DNA of 64,000 nt from Filosporella fistucella (Eukaryota; Ascomycota; Leotiomycetes; Helotiales). The notes beneath the pieces are model-generated. The model was not told where the DNA came from. It searched no databases and worked only from the letters and a program-made list of their open reading frames with translations. The translations under genes and the position numbers were made by a program. The stretch's first letter is position 1. Each line of letters begins with the position of its first letter. Shown here in pieces: positions 21,338-32,349 of the stretch. The DNA lies in NCBI GenBank assembly GCA_030077755.1, contig JAQJZZ010000002.1, positions 1,984,001 to 2,048,000 on the forward strand, read 5' to 3'.

Positions 21338-22349
21338 TCAGTTCTGATTGCAAGAGCCACCAATCTGAACTGCAAGGTGATTTCCATCTTTTCCTCTATT
21401 GATCTTCGTTTTGACGTGACGTCGAAGATGATCCGCTCGAACGAATGTATCTCCACATTGGCAGGCAAATGTTCGAGCTGATTCTTTGCGGCAAGAAGCG
21501 GACGTCTCAACGTGACGTCTTAGATCTTTCTTGAGCGTAAAAATCTTGCCGCAATTATCGCATGTGCTGCTATACGGATGACATGTTTGGATGTGGGACC
21601 TGGAGCTGTTAGAATAAAGTCACACGACGGACGAGGCACATACTTCACTCGTTGCCTGCTTTGAAAAGTGCAGGACAATGTGGACATTCGAGAGACGGGA
21701 GGAGCGAGATTTTGACTTTGTAACTCTGCTGTGACAGGATACCAGAGATTTCGGCCACATGCGAGGCTGAAATAATACTGGCTGGGCTTGAAAGATCACA
21801 GGCAGGAGAAGGATTCAAAGATGGCAGTGGGTGCAAATCCAAACTCTGCTGAATTGTCAATGCAGAATCTGGGAACACCAAGCAGTCCGAGTCATCTGGA
21901 AGACCTAGTAGAGCTTCCAATTCCATAGTAACGTCAAGATTGGCTGGGACGTTGAAGTTAGAGAATTGAAAATCTAGTCCAGGTGATGATGAGGTTGTCT
22001 GGAATACCGCTGATAAGCTGTCCGATCCAACCTCGGACGCTCCTGAAGATTCATTGTGAACACTTTGAGGAGCGACCGAGTATTCCTGTGAGACGGAAAC
22101 ATCATTGGAAACTTGTTCACAGTTGATATTTGCTGTCCACCAGGGCGGATCAGGATCAACGATCGGGAAAACGGCGAGGGAATCATTGTTCCAGACCTGG
22201 TCCTGCAATTGAACTGATGTAAACTTAGGGGAATGGTTAGGAAGAAACTCAGACTTGTTAGATTGACATGACCCGCTGAGCACTAGGTCACGACCATGGC
22301 GATTTTTGGAAATTCTGGAGGGGACGAAACTTCCCTCTGGAAGCTTCAT
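21338..22349 (-). CDS. C2H2 zinc-finger protein, probable transcription factor
   Basis: Two exons read on the minus strand: 22349-21649 and 21605-21338, with a 43-nt intron; 322 residues. The first 220 residues are Ser/Pro/Asn-rich and disordered, as in an activation region. The C-terminus carries three fingers. Finger 1 (CPHC, then 12 residues, His, 4 residues, His) is complete only after the intron is removed, which strongly supports that splice. Finger 2 (CDNCGKIFTLKKDLRRH) ends in Cys rather than His. Finger 3 (CQCGDTFVRADHLRRH) has only one residue between its two Cys, an arrangement seen in some fungal zinc-finger proteins. Likely a nuclear DNA-binding regulator; targets unknown. The intron is at the lower end of fungal intron sizes. 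Confidence 0.8.
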
Positions 22350-23078
22350 CGGGCTTTTACCTTGAAATTAGGACTATCTGAAAGGAGTGAAAATGTCAGC
22401 AGAGCATTTCAATTATTCTTACAGCAATTTGAAAAACTACTTACGGATGGATCACTTGCTACACACAACCTGAAGAGAGGAATTGAATTTGGGACATAGC
22501 CAGCTGTTAAATAGATACGGGCCAGGCAGACTGTAAGAGCCTGATTGGGAGATTTTACTATTATTGGAGGCCCCTGACAGGGATTCGGCGTCAATGTTGC
22601 TTTTTTTTGTGTAACCACCTCAAGGCTGGGAATTGACACCCTGTTGCGGAGCTTGGGTTCGCTGTTGAGTCTTTTCTATTATATCGAATGATAATACGAT
22701 GTTACGACCAGTCAATACATACTTTGCTCTTCTATATTTCCGAGATGATCACACTAACCAATAGAATCTTGTCATTATTTTCGTGATGGTGTTTGTTCGC
22801 AGCCTCGTAGAAATATTGGGTCCTATCCTCGCCTGACAGCTAACGCCTTTGCCAATTTAGCAAACATCAGATCCAAAGCCGTTCATTATATCTTCTACAA
22901 TACTAATATCCACTAGTGCGAAATGCCAAATCCGAAACTCCTCGCCATGCGACACTTAACCACCAAGGGTATCACTCATCTCATCTCATCTCATTCACAT
23001 CCATAACCAGCGGCAGAACCACTTCCTCATCGTCGAAAAACCCACCTACTTCAAAAACTCCCTCTTAATATGACGCAC
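22350..23078. other. Intergenic: zinc-finger gene promoter side and RTC1 3' side
   Basis: About 0.7 kb without a supported gene. A 76-codon minus-strand ORF at 22409-22639 has no recognisable motif. Confidence 0.5.
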
Positions 23079-26000
23079 TTAAGCCCCCTCCCCAGGCAAA
23101 ACTACCTTAACACTCTTCTTCCTCTCCAATCCACCACTGCCACCACCCATGCCTCCAAGCGCAACCCTCACCCCTTCTACAGCCTTACTCTGACCCACCT
23201 CTCGGCCATCCCTTCTTACCCCTCTCCCGGCCCCAATACCTCTTCTAGCATTTTCTCTCACCAAATTAGCCATCTCTTTCTCCTGCACAATCCTTTTCTC
23301 ATCTTGGAATTCACCCCTCCATTTCCCAGACAAACAAGGATGTAGACAGCCCTCTACAGGACAAGCGCCTTCAGAGGAGAGATCTCCTTCTTCACCTTCA
23401 TGGCCAGAGTGCCAGACTTGCATGCAAAAACCATGGCCACCGTGACCGCAACCAGGACAGAAGAACCAAGTCCCCAGCTTGTTGGTACTGCTCAAGGGAA
23501 AGGAAAACTCATGTTCGATTTCTGGATCTAATGTTCTAGAGTTGCAGATCACGCAAGGTGCTATTCCTTCTCTGCAACGAGGACATGTCCACTCTGAATC
23601 GTGTATCAGAGGATCATTGTCTAGTGGTTTTCTACAACTGGTGCAGTAGAAGGCTGTGCTAACCTTCTCTTGCGCTGATGAGAATACAGCTGGATAGTCC
23701 GGAACACAGAGATTTCTTAGCAATGCTGCCTCAGTAAAGAGTTTGAAGTTGTTGAGACGAGCGTGGAAAGTGCGTATGATAGCACTCCCCTGGATGGCAT
23801 CGATTGCGTCTGAGGGGAGAATGGGACGTAGCAGGAGGACCATGGCCGCTGCGTGTAAAGATGAGGTTTGGACTTCGAAATCAATGGTTCGTTGGGTGAG
23901 TACAGTAGGAGACATTGGGTGAATGAGAAAGTCAGGGTCAGTCGGTCTAGGGAGGTAGTCTGAGGCAATAAGCTCGGGGTTTACGTCTTCCAAGACTGGC
24001 TGGACTATTTCGGATGTTTTGGGAGAAACTGGCTCTTGTGAATGAGTGGGTCTCGAGGGTGTCCTATCCGTATCTAATGGTGTGGAGGCTTCCTGTATTC
24101 GAAAAACAGGGGGTGACGAGGGATTGTGGGGGAGATGGGTACGAATGCCGCGATTTATTTCTACAGAGTCCGGGGTTGGATGACTTTGAGAGCTTCCAGA
24201 GAATTCAGGGCCTTCGGAATCGATACTCGGACGGTGTCTCATACCAGTTGATTGGCTATTTTCCCAGTTTGATACCCGTTCACGTAACGTATTATCTGGA
24301 TGCGATCCATGAGTATCGCTATCCGAGGCACTCATGAACTTGCTTTGGGAATCACCGGATGTCGAAAACATCTGAAAGCTTTCACCAGAATCGTGCCGTT
24401 GAGGCTGTATTCTGGATGGCGTGGCATTCTCATGGTAGTCTAGCCTGAGCGGTTGCTTTCTTTGCGGGGCTGCAAAGTCAATAACTGGAGAAAAGGATTC
24501 CATTCCATAGAAATCATAACCCTCTACACTAGAAGATGGCTCACCAGGGGATATTCGCGTTCCAGGAACTGGAATGGGGTCTGGAGTTGATGGATGAGCG
24601 GCATCAGGCAACCTGAGCTCGTCATTTTCGACAGCAAGAGGCGTATGCATTGCTTCCCGTGTCTGATGAGCAATATGATCACGCACCGGCCTCACAAGCG
24701 GCGTGGCCACATTCGATGTGCTTTCGATTTCTTCGGCTATCATACTTACTGGCGCTCTATGTAGCGGCGTGCCTGGGCGCGACCCACGAACTGGTCTCCT
24801 TGGAGTGTCGTCACCGAAATCAGAATGAGACTTCGGCGCGGGAGATGTATCTTTCTGCTGTTGGTCTTCCAAGGGAGCTTCTTTCACAGCCAACCGCAGT
24901 TTCCGGTGATATTCTGCTCGTCTCTTCAAAAGAAGCCCAGTTGTATATCCCAACAGTCTCCACGTTTGTGCCAGACGGTAATGGCCAAAGTTCTCAGCTA
25001 CGCGTCCATAAGAGTACATTATCGCTGATGCTCGCTCATCTGGTGGCTCGTTCGGATTCACTCTAGCAATCCGTTCCAGATATCGACGGCTAAAGTATTT
25101 GTACATGGCCTGCTTTGCTGTCGATGGAGCCTGACCAATCGCCATTATTTGCTGCGGCTTGTATGTTCCGGTGACTTTGACAGCATCGTCCAGAGACAGC
25201 ATATTGCTTTCCACCATTCCGGTAGCCGTTGGTGGAGTTGTGCTCATCATCTGAGAACGACCACTATGTGGTCGTTTATGGCTTTTTGGTCGTGGACCAA
25301 GAAAACTCCCAACAACATCTTCTTCTGAGTCACTTCGACTGAAGCTGAGCAATGGCTCGTTTCTCTTGTGGTGGAATGCAGGCGAGACTTCAGCTGAGGT
25401 GATCATCGGCCTTGCTCTTCGCGGCGGCTGTCTCTCCTCCAGCATCATCAGAACCTCACCAGTGGGAGAGAAAGCAAAAGTAGACAGACTCCGGCAATCG
25501 AGCAATTTTGGGACAAAAGCAGCATCGGTTTGTGTAAAGCGGCCTTCCTTATCTGTGCACCATAAAATATCGCGGGAATTCCACAGCATATCAGTGGGAG
25601 CTGTATCCCATTGCTCAATCTCTTTGAATGGCATTGCTGGCCTTGCTAGATCCCAAATGTGCACAGCTGATACCTGGTTCTTAGAAGGGTTTGAATCGTC
25701 ATAAGATACTGTGACTTGTGCAGCTCTTCTACCGCCAGCAGTGACGGACCAGTATGCAGGCCGCCATGAAACTCGTGATACAGGACCAGGTGTGGCAAAA
25801 GTGTATCGAGGCTTCTGATTCCTATCCGCCTTTTTCGACAGATCCCAAACGTGACAGGTCTGATCTATGCCACCGCTGACGAGATGTTCGCCGTCTGGAT
25901 GCCATGAAATCGAAAGGCAAGAGCTGGCATGGGCCTTAAGCTTGAGGGCTGGAGCACCCGGCCTAGTAATATCCCATTTCTGAACCACTCCTGTATCTGT

Positions 26001-26690
26001 GCAGCATGCAAACTCCATGCCATCCGTTGGTGACCATTTAACGTCTCGAACTGCCTCGGCATTACATTTGAATGTGTTCCCAACTCGAAAGGTCGGGGCA
26101 CTCGAAGCGGTCCTGCCCGGCATCATTTTCTTCAAGTCAAAATGTTTGACAGTTCCATCCTGACTAGCTGACAATAGCCAATTGCACAAATGTGGACTTA
26201 TCGCCAGTTTGTGCACTTGCCGATTGTGTTCATATATGCGTCCCAATTCCAACCCCGAGGCTACGCGATTGAGATCGTAGACCGTGATCCTGCCATTGCC
26301 GGAGGCCGTAACGATGAGGTTAGCTAGATCGCCATGAGACCATTTCACAGCTCGAATGTTGAGCTGATCTGGTGTAGCAGCAGAAGGATCGTGAGTTGCC
26401 GCATAGGAGGTAATAATGGCACGTAGATCTAGCTCCTCTGTAATTGTAGACCCATCAACCCTTAGTATCTTAAAGACTTTTGCCCCAGCAATAACGACTC
26501 GTTTCCCATCTGAAGACCGATCTAGACAAGAGATCGATGCGCCCGCTGTATATATCGTACTCTGTGAAGGTCGTGGTCGGAGCTGCGGCGAGCGAAGGCT
26601 ACTCGTATCGACATTCTCATGCGCAACCTGTATCGTTTTACTCTTTCCAAAGAGTTTTTTAACAATGGTGCTGCGATTATCTTCGTTCAT
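23079..26690 (-). CDS. RTC1: RTC1/SEA2, WDR24-type subunit of the SEA/GATOR2 complex
   Basis: Single exon, 1203 residues from the ATG at 26690-26688; the open frame above it starts only with a TTG. An N-terminal WD40 propeller occupies roughly residues 60-400, with repeats such as VKWSHGDLANLIVTASGNGR, LSASQDGTVKHFDL and HLVSGGIDQTCHVWDL. A long disordered Ser/Pro-rich middle follows (about 450-900). A C-terminal Cys/His-rich RING-like domain contains FYCTSC, WTCPRC, CVIC, FFCPGCGHGGHGFC and ACPVEGC. This is the layout of yeast Rtc1/Sea2 and animal WDR24. The complex acts at the vacuole or lysosome in amino-acid signalling to TORC1. The length is a little under that of yeast Rtc1. The gene is divergent from the Zn2Cys6 gene starting at 27426. 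Confidence 0.93.
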   Translation of the reverse strand: MNEDNRSTIVKKLFGKSKTIQVAHENVDTSSLRSPQLRPRPSQSTIYTAGASISCLDRSSDGKRVVIAGAKVFKILRVDGSTITEELDLRAIITSYAATHDPSAATPDQLNIRAVKWSHGDLANLIVTASGNGRITVYDLNRVASGLELGRIYEHNRQVHKLAISPHLCNWLLSASQDGTVKHFDLKKMMPGRTASSAPTFRVGNTFKCNAEAVRDVKWSPTDGMEFACCTDTGVVQKWDITRPGAPALKLKAHASSCLSISWHPDGEHLVSGGIDQTCHVWDLSKKADRNQKPRYTFATPGPVSRVSWRPAYWSVTAGGRRAAQVTVSYDDSNPSKNQVSAVHIWDLARPAMPFKEIEQWDTAPTDMLWNSRDILWCTDKEGRFTQTDAAFVPKLLDCRSLSTFAFSPTGEVLMMLEERQPPRRARPMITSAEVSPAFHHKRNEPLLSFSRSDSEEDVVGSFLGPRPKSHKRPHSGRSQMMSTTPPTATGMVESNMLSLDDAVKVTGTYKPQQIMAIGQAPSTAKQAMYKYFSRRYLERIARVNPNEPPDERASAIMYSYGRVAENFGHYRLAQTWRLLGYTTGLLLKRRAEYHRKLRLAVKEAPLEDQQQKDTSPAPKSHSDFGDDTPRRPVRGSRPGTPLHRAPVSMIAEEIESTSNVATPLVRPVRDHIAHQTREAMHTPLAVENDELRLPDAAHPSTPDPIPVPGTRISPGEPSSSVEGYDFYGMESFSPVIDFAAPQRKQPLRLDYHENATPSRIQPQRHDSGESFQMFSTSGDSQSKFMSASDSDTHGSHPDNTLRERVSNWENSQSTGMRHRPSIDSEGPEFSGSSQSHPTPDSVEINRGIRTHLPHNPSSPPVFRIQEASTPLDTDRTPSRPTHSQEPVSPKTSEIVQPVLEDVNPELIASDYLPRPTDPDFLIHPMSPTVLTQRTIDFEVQTSSLHAAAMVLLLRPILPSDAIDAIQGSAIIRTFHARLNNFKLFTEAALLRNLCVPDYPAVFSSAQEKVSTAFYCTSCRKPLDNDPLIHDSEWTCPRCREGIAPCVICNSRTLDPEIEHEFSFPLSSTNKLGTWFFCPGCGHGGHGFCMQVWHSGHEGEEGDLSSEGACPVEGCLHPCLSGKWRGEFQDEKRIVQEKEMANLVRENARRGIGAGRGVRRDGREVGQSKAVEGVRVALGGMGGGSGGLERKKSVKVVLPGEGA

Positions 26691-27425
26691 CTTGGCAGAA
26701 GGTCTGCGACAATTCAAGGCGGCATTTTGGGCGTGCGCATACAGTTGATGTTGAGCTGTTGCTGTTGTTCATAATACTGCGGGTTCATTATCGCGGAGCT
26801 CAAAGAGGCAGAATGGTCACCGCCTTGATTTGATTGCTTTATGTGGGGCCGGCTTCGCAATACATTCCACATCATTGGGAGATTCATTGATACCTGTGGT
26901 GGTATAAATTAATCCATCCCTCAGGTGTGCCAAAGATGCTCGATTCTGATCACCGAAATTTACCCTTTTTACTCCAAGCATGGTAAGGGTTTTATGAATA
27001 ACTTCCCCTTCCGGATTTCTTCTGCTTCCAATAAAGACCGTTCCAGACCGAATTACAGGAGGCTTGAAGTCCTGTTGTAAGAAATCATATAATCCTTTAC
27101 AATTTGCCAAGTTTTTTTGTGGAAGCGAAAGTTTAGATTCGAACATGTATTTTTCAATCGTGTACTATGAATGTACTTTATTAATGTTTTCATCTGCTTT
27201 TGGCAAGGTCTCTACACCTCGACGTTGACTTACAAGTGGGCGGCTGGAAGCTTCTTACTAAGCGATGTCATGCAACGCCGTCAGAACCGCGTCCGTGACA
27301 GCACTTTTTGTTGCAACTCTGATGATCTGAGTTGTGATCTGAACACTCAAATACCTTTTCTCTTCGCTGCAAACCATTTCACCGGCACTTGATACGATTA
27401 CAACTAGCATTTGTTACATTTCTGG
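26691..27425. other. Divergent intergenic region with one small ORF
   Basis: This is the promoter region between RTC1 (-) and the Zn2Cys6 gene (+). A minus-strand ATG ORF at 26817-27146 encodes 109 residues with no recognised motif. It could be a small protein gene, but nothing beyond length supports it. Confidence 0.35.
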
Positions 27426-29807
27426 ATGTCTGACGAGGGTGGTACCAGAGCCAGTAGAGTGACCAAACTGGGAGACTTACTGCTTCCAAAAGCGGTATGT
27501 CTCATAATTTTATATGATCGTAGGCGTAGCCAGCTGACTCTTGAACTTTTACTTTGTATAGTGCGAGAACTGCAAAATTCGGAAGGTAAGACCAGACTTG
27601 AGTCCATGAACCATAGCTGATGGCTTTCACGGATCCGCTGCGACAAATCTTCGCCCTGTTCTAGCTGCGAAATCGCAAAACTCCAGTGTCGAGTGGCATC
27701 GAAGGGCTCAGATAGTAGACAACGAGCTCCTGCATCTACATACCAGTGAGTTCATATTTATAGACTTGGGAAATTTGGCTAACATTAGTAGTGAGAAGCA
27801 TTTTGCTCTCATTCACGAATCACTTCGGGAGATAAGTGAAAAGCTGGGCAAAATCGATGCATCCTCACCAAGAATTCATGATTCTGTCGCGCCATGCCTG
27901 GTCGAAACGGGGGTTGATCTTCCATTCGTACCAGAGACAGCTTTTCAAAGCGAGACTTCCTTCGACAGTTACTCCGTTCAAGCTTCTGTGACGGCTGAGG
28001 TTTCTGCTGCGGAAGTTGTGCATGACGATCTGGATCAAGAAATACGTGCTTCTTTAACAGCCGTGAAATCTCTGCTTCGAGGTCATGGCTCTCGCTCATC
28101 TTTCAACAATCTGTCATTCCCGCAGTCAGTTGCGAAAACAACGGTGCCAAAATTAGAGCTGCCACCGATGCCTGTCGTCATTGAATTGTTACAGAAAGCT
28201 TCTGGCAAGTATCTTCATCAAATATAATATGATACTTATACTAACATTCGTCAGGTCGAGTGCCATTGGTAATTCTACACAGTGGCTTGGATGATGACTC
28301 ATTCTTAGAGGAGCTTTGCAAGAAAATTTACTTCCCCACAAAACATGTGTCGAAGGGGGAGATCACGCTCATGAACGGCATCTTATTTTACGTGTTTGCT
28401 GAACATTGTAGAAACGATGATGTTGAGTCTGCTATGTATATCAAGTACGCCAGGCTGTGCGAGGAGAACTTCGTGGCCGGTCTTCAGGATTACGACTGTT
28501 TGGTAACGCCTACACTGGAAAACATCCAGTCTCTTTTACTTGGTGTAGGTCCCATGTCAATGCGTTTGAATAGCTGGCTGACATATTTTACCAGGCCCTA
28601 AAGGCCCAAGAGGATTGTCGCCCCGCTCTCTGCTGGACGTTCGTCTCAACAGGGGCCCGATTATGCCAAACCTTAGGCTACCATCGGGAGTCTGTCGTCT
28701 GTCGAGATTCTCTCAAGCTCGGCCAAGCGAAGCGCCATGTCTTCTGGATGCTACATATGATTGACAAAACTCTCTCGTTAAATCTCGGCCATACATCGAA
28801 TTTTCCCAGTCACGACATTGATGTCGAAATGTATTCTCCATCCAATAATCCAGAAGTTGCACCTTGGAACAGGGTAATGATCGCCTTTGCTGGGTTTTCG
28901 GTATTGCAGGGTCGTTTGTATGATGAGTTATACTCGGTCAGAGCTCGCCGTGAGTCGCCGGAAACGCGATGCAGGATTGTCGAGGAACTTTCATCCAGCT
29001 TACACGCATGGCGGGTGGACTTCAACAAGGCAAGATCAACCATACACATACAATAATCGAAATCTTACCAGTTCCTTAGATTGACACCACAGGTGCACAA
29101 TGCAGCAGTGATCTGGACATCATTATAGGCTCTTCGGATTTCATATTCTACTCCGTCCTCACGATTCTTTTCGGGGCTCAAACATCAAGCATACGGATTA
29201 GTTCTCAGCGTTACGAAGTAGCCAGAAAAAGTCTCGAATGCCATGTTGAGAATTGGGCTAAACTTTCTCCGACCGAAATTTCGAAGTGTGGAATATACTC
29301 AGACTGGTGAGTAGGCCTGTAGTTTCGAATGTGCTTTTCAGATGCTAACATAAGTATCATTTTAGGTTAATCGATTATGCCTCTTTTGCCCCATTTCTTG
29401 TGGTGTTCATGCATGCCATTGCAACACGCTCTGCTTCCGACGTTTCTCTCCTCTCTCAGATCCTAAGTACTCTGGAGTCAATGCGTAGTCGCTCGGATGC
29501 CCACGTAACGCTCTGCCAGAAGTGTCGTGTCTTCCTGCGCTTCGCAACAGCTTTCATGAAGAAATACCCGCCCCACCCAGCACAGCACACCACATCGAGT
29601 TGTCAGAACGAAGAGGAACACTTTTTCTTTCCCTCGACGGGGCTAGATGCAGAGATTTACGAGAGAGGTGTGAATATTCCAGACAGCGTCTATGGCTTAG
29701 GATCCGGAACGGGGGATTTGGACAGTATGGACGCGTTTTTAGGGAGCTGTTTTGGGGACAGCAGCACAATGGGTGGAATTTGGAACATGGATTTCGAAGA
29801 GAGTTGA
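27426..29807 (+). CDS. Zn2Cys6 transcription factor with fungal-specific domain; one splice acceptor looks mutated
   Basis: Eight exons: 27426-27494, 27562-27585, 27633-27745, 27789-28204, 28255-28544, 28595-29029, 29080-29306 and 29366-29807; 671 residues if all join. The zinc cluster (about residues 24-51) reads CENCKIRK, then IRCDKSSPCSSC and a sixth Cys, with the correct spacing C-x2-C-x6-C-x5-C-x2-C-x6-C. The fungal-specific regulatory domain is clear (ALKAQEDCRPALCW, CQTLGYHR, RHVFWMLHMIDKTLSLNLG). Intron 2 ends in GG (27631-27632) instead of AG, although its donor and a CTGAT branch site are normal. Introns 4 and 6 appear to start with GC. If the GG acceptor cannot be used, the zinc cluster is not made and the gene is effectively broken. 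It may therefore be an allele in decay. Its targets are unknown. Confidence 0.8.
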
Positions 29808-30292
29808 CCTTCATATATATATCAGGTTCTCTTCCATGATCGGCCATCAATATTTCGGATGTTCTCTGCCTGGAGATTTAGTGATTCCCAACTCCTCGCT
29901 TGGGGGTAAAATCGGGTCGGCGGCCGCGGTCTCCGTGGAGAGCACGCATGTTGAAAATCTCCCAGTTCTCTTGGACGAACGGCATACATGGCGCGAACAT
30001 GTATGATAATGGCCCTCATATGATGGACAATGTTAAGCAGGTCAGTTAATCGTATTGCAAAGATGAACAGGGGTCAGCCATGCAACTCAAATCTCCTCGA
30101 ATCCCATAAGTACTGCGGCACATTCTCTTACACTTCCCTTTTCTTCATACTTCACGTATCTTTAGTTGCAAGGTTTCATATGAATCAGGATGGTTGAAAA
30201 ATATCGCTCTCAAACGGAGCCTTTATCGTTTGTGTTACCTCTTCCCCTTGCTCTTCCACGATGACCACTAAATCTTCATCAGCACTGAAAAA
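29808..30292. other. Intergenic: ERG4 promoter and leader
   Basis: About 0.5 kb between two same-strand genes. An ATG at 30261, out of frame with ERG4, lies in the presumed leader. Nothing else is recognisable. Confidence 0.5.
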
Positions 30293-30458
30293 ATGCGGCA
30301 ACGCAGTCCCAACCCCAATGGAAAACCCTCCTCTGCCATTGACGTATCTATCCTTAGACATTCATCAGCGCAACAGGCCATCGACGGCTGGATCCCTGGC
30401 ACAGACCCGAAAATCGATTCATCCGCACGGCTCGAGTTTGGTGGGCCATGGGGCGTGA
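30261..30458 (+). promoter_or_regulatory. Upstream ORF overlapping the ERG4 start
   Basis: An ATG at 30261 with A at -3 begins a 65-codon frame that runs past the ERG4 start at 30293 and stops at 30458, still inside exon 1. If the transcript includes this ATG, ribosomes using it would miss the main start. Whether it is transcribed cannot be told from sequence. Confidence 0.35.
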
Positions 30459-31999
30459 CAGCAAGTATGTAAACTCTTGTCCTTTTATTACTTCCTGATT
30501 CGTCTGCCTTCTCGTAGTCAGATGTGTCAGCTTTCAGTCCCTTCAACTATTAGCACACCCAATCTGCAGCACTAATTGAAGGCAGTGATGATCTTTTTTC
30601 CTCTTCTTATGTACTACATGTTCATAGGTTCTGCGGTCTACTCCGGCTCTCTCCCATTGCCAAAGCCCTCCCACTCCACTCTCGAATTCTTGAAAGAACT
30701 TCTCGATTCGGCAGGAACCCACGCGCGCCCTAATGCCAAAGCCTTCACCATGTACTGGACATTCATAATCTTCCAAGCTGCTTGCTTCTGCCTGATGCCC
30801 GGAGTCTGGTGTCGCGGTAAGCCACTTGCACATAAGGATGGGGTCCAGCTGGAATACTACTCAAGCGCAACCTGGTCCTTCTACTCCACGATCCTAGCCT
30901 TTGGCTTTTTAGATGCAACGCATATATTTCCCCTCCAAAATATCCTTGCAGAATTCGGACCTCTGCTCTCAGTATCCATCCTTTCTGGCTTTGTAGTCGC
31001 TATATTTGCTTATATTTCCACAATTATAAGAGGCGCACAACATCGTATGACTGGCTACTTTCTATACGATTTTTGGATGGGTGCGGAGCATAATCCTCGG
31101 ATGTTTGGCGGCTTACTTGATCTGAAAGTCTTCTTTATGATGCGACTTCCTTGGCCCTTTCTTTTCATCTTGTCATGTTCTGTTGCCGCGAAACAGCAAG
31201 CGGAGTACGGATTTGTGAGTGCTGAAGTGTGGTTCCTGGTAATGGCCTTCTTCTTGTATGCCAATGCGTGTGCGAAAGGGGAGGAGCTGTGTGTTACTAC
31301 ATGGTAAGCTTATTTCTTGTTCTTGTATTCAAATCAATTCGAATTACTTACCATTTTTTCAAGGGATATATACTATGAGAAATGGGGATTCATGCTCATT
31401 TTCTGGAACCTTGCAGGCGTACCATTTACGTACTGTCATTCCACCTGGTATATAGCGAACCATCTCGACACGATAACGGATTGGTCTTACCCTGCTCTCC
31501 GAAGACCAGCGCTCATCATTCTATTTCTCTCCTACCTATTCGTATACTGGATCTGGGATACGACAGGGAGTCAGAAGAACCGGTTTCGTGCACAGGAGCG
31601 AGGTGATCTGGTAATCAGAAAGACTTACCCTCGTCTACCTTGGGCGACTTTAAAGAATCCTCGCATTATCAAGACCACATCTGGTGACAGCATACTTGTT
31701 GATGGATGGTACAAATATGCGCGGAAGATCCATTATACTTGCGATATTTTCTTCGCACTCTCCTGGGGTGGAATCACCGGTTTTGCGAGCCCATTTCCTT
31801 GGTTTTACCCTGTGTTCTTCGTGTCCATGATCTTGCATCGGGCGTACAGAGATGTGGAACGATGCCGAGCGAAGTACGGTGAGAGCTGGAATGAGTTTGA
31901 GAAAGCTGTTCCGTACATGTGGATCCCTGTAAGTTGAGTCCGACCAGCTCAAGTGTCGTGAAGACGAAATTTCTAACGAGGATACAGTATGTTATTTAA
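30293..31999 (+). CDS. ERG4: ERG4, C-24(28) sterol reductase of ergosterol synthesis
   Basis: Four exons: 30293-30464, 30586-31303, 31364-31928 and 31988-31999 (introns 121, 60 and 59 nt); 488 residues against 473 in yeast Erg4. Exon 1 encodes a polar N-terminus ending LEFGGPWGV, which leads into [12 protein letters not shown], the usual family opening. Eight or more hydrophobic segments indicate a multi-pass ER membrane protein. Conserved pieces include [33 protein letters not shown] and the C-terminal [11 protein letters not shown] and [18 protein letters not shown]. The last exon adds just YVI and the stop, as in homologues. The enzyme catalyses the last step of ergosterol synthesis, NADPH-dependent reduction of the C-24(28) double bond. 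An upstream overlapping ORF (30261-30458) may affect translation. Confidence 0.95.
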
Positions 32000-32349
32000 A
32001 GTCGATGGGATGGCACACAAGAAAGGAATAATTGAGGGGTAAACATTGGAAGACCAAGAATTTCGTTGCTCAACATTTTCCCCGCTCTTAACTGACAAGA
32101 TATTTTAAGGCAACTCTGTCAACACGGTATCGCAATCATGAGTAGGCTGTTGTGTTTGAAGTAATAAGTTTAATAATGCTATTTTCTTGCCGTTTTAAGC
32201 AAGTGACAGATGGGGCCCCAACTGCTAGAAGCCGGAAAGAGGAAAAATGTATGTACAAAACACCAATAATGCTGTCTTTCAAGCTCAAAAATTTTCACAT
32301 GAATACCGTCCCAATGATTTCCTTCTCGTCACTACAATAGGTTTGCCGT

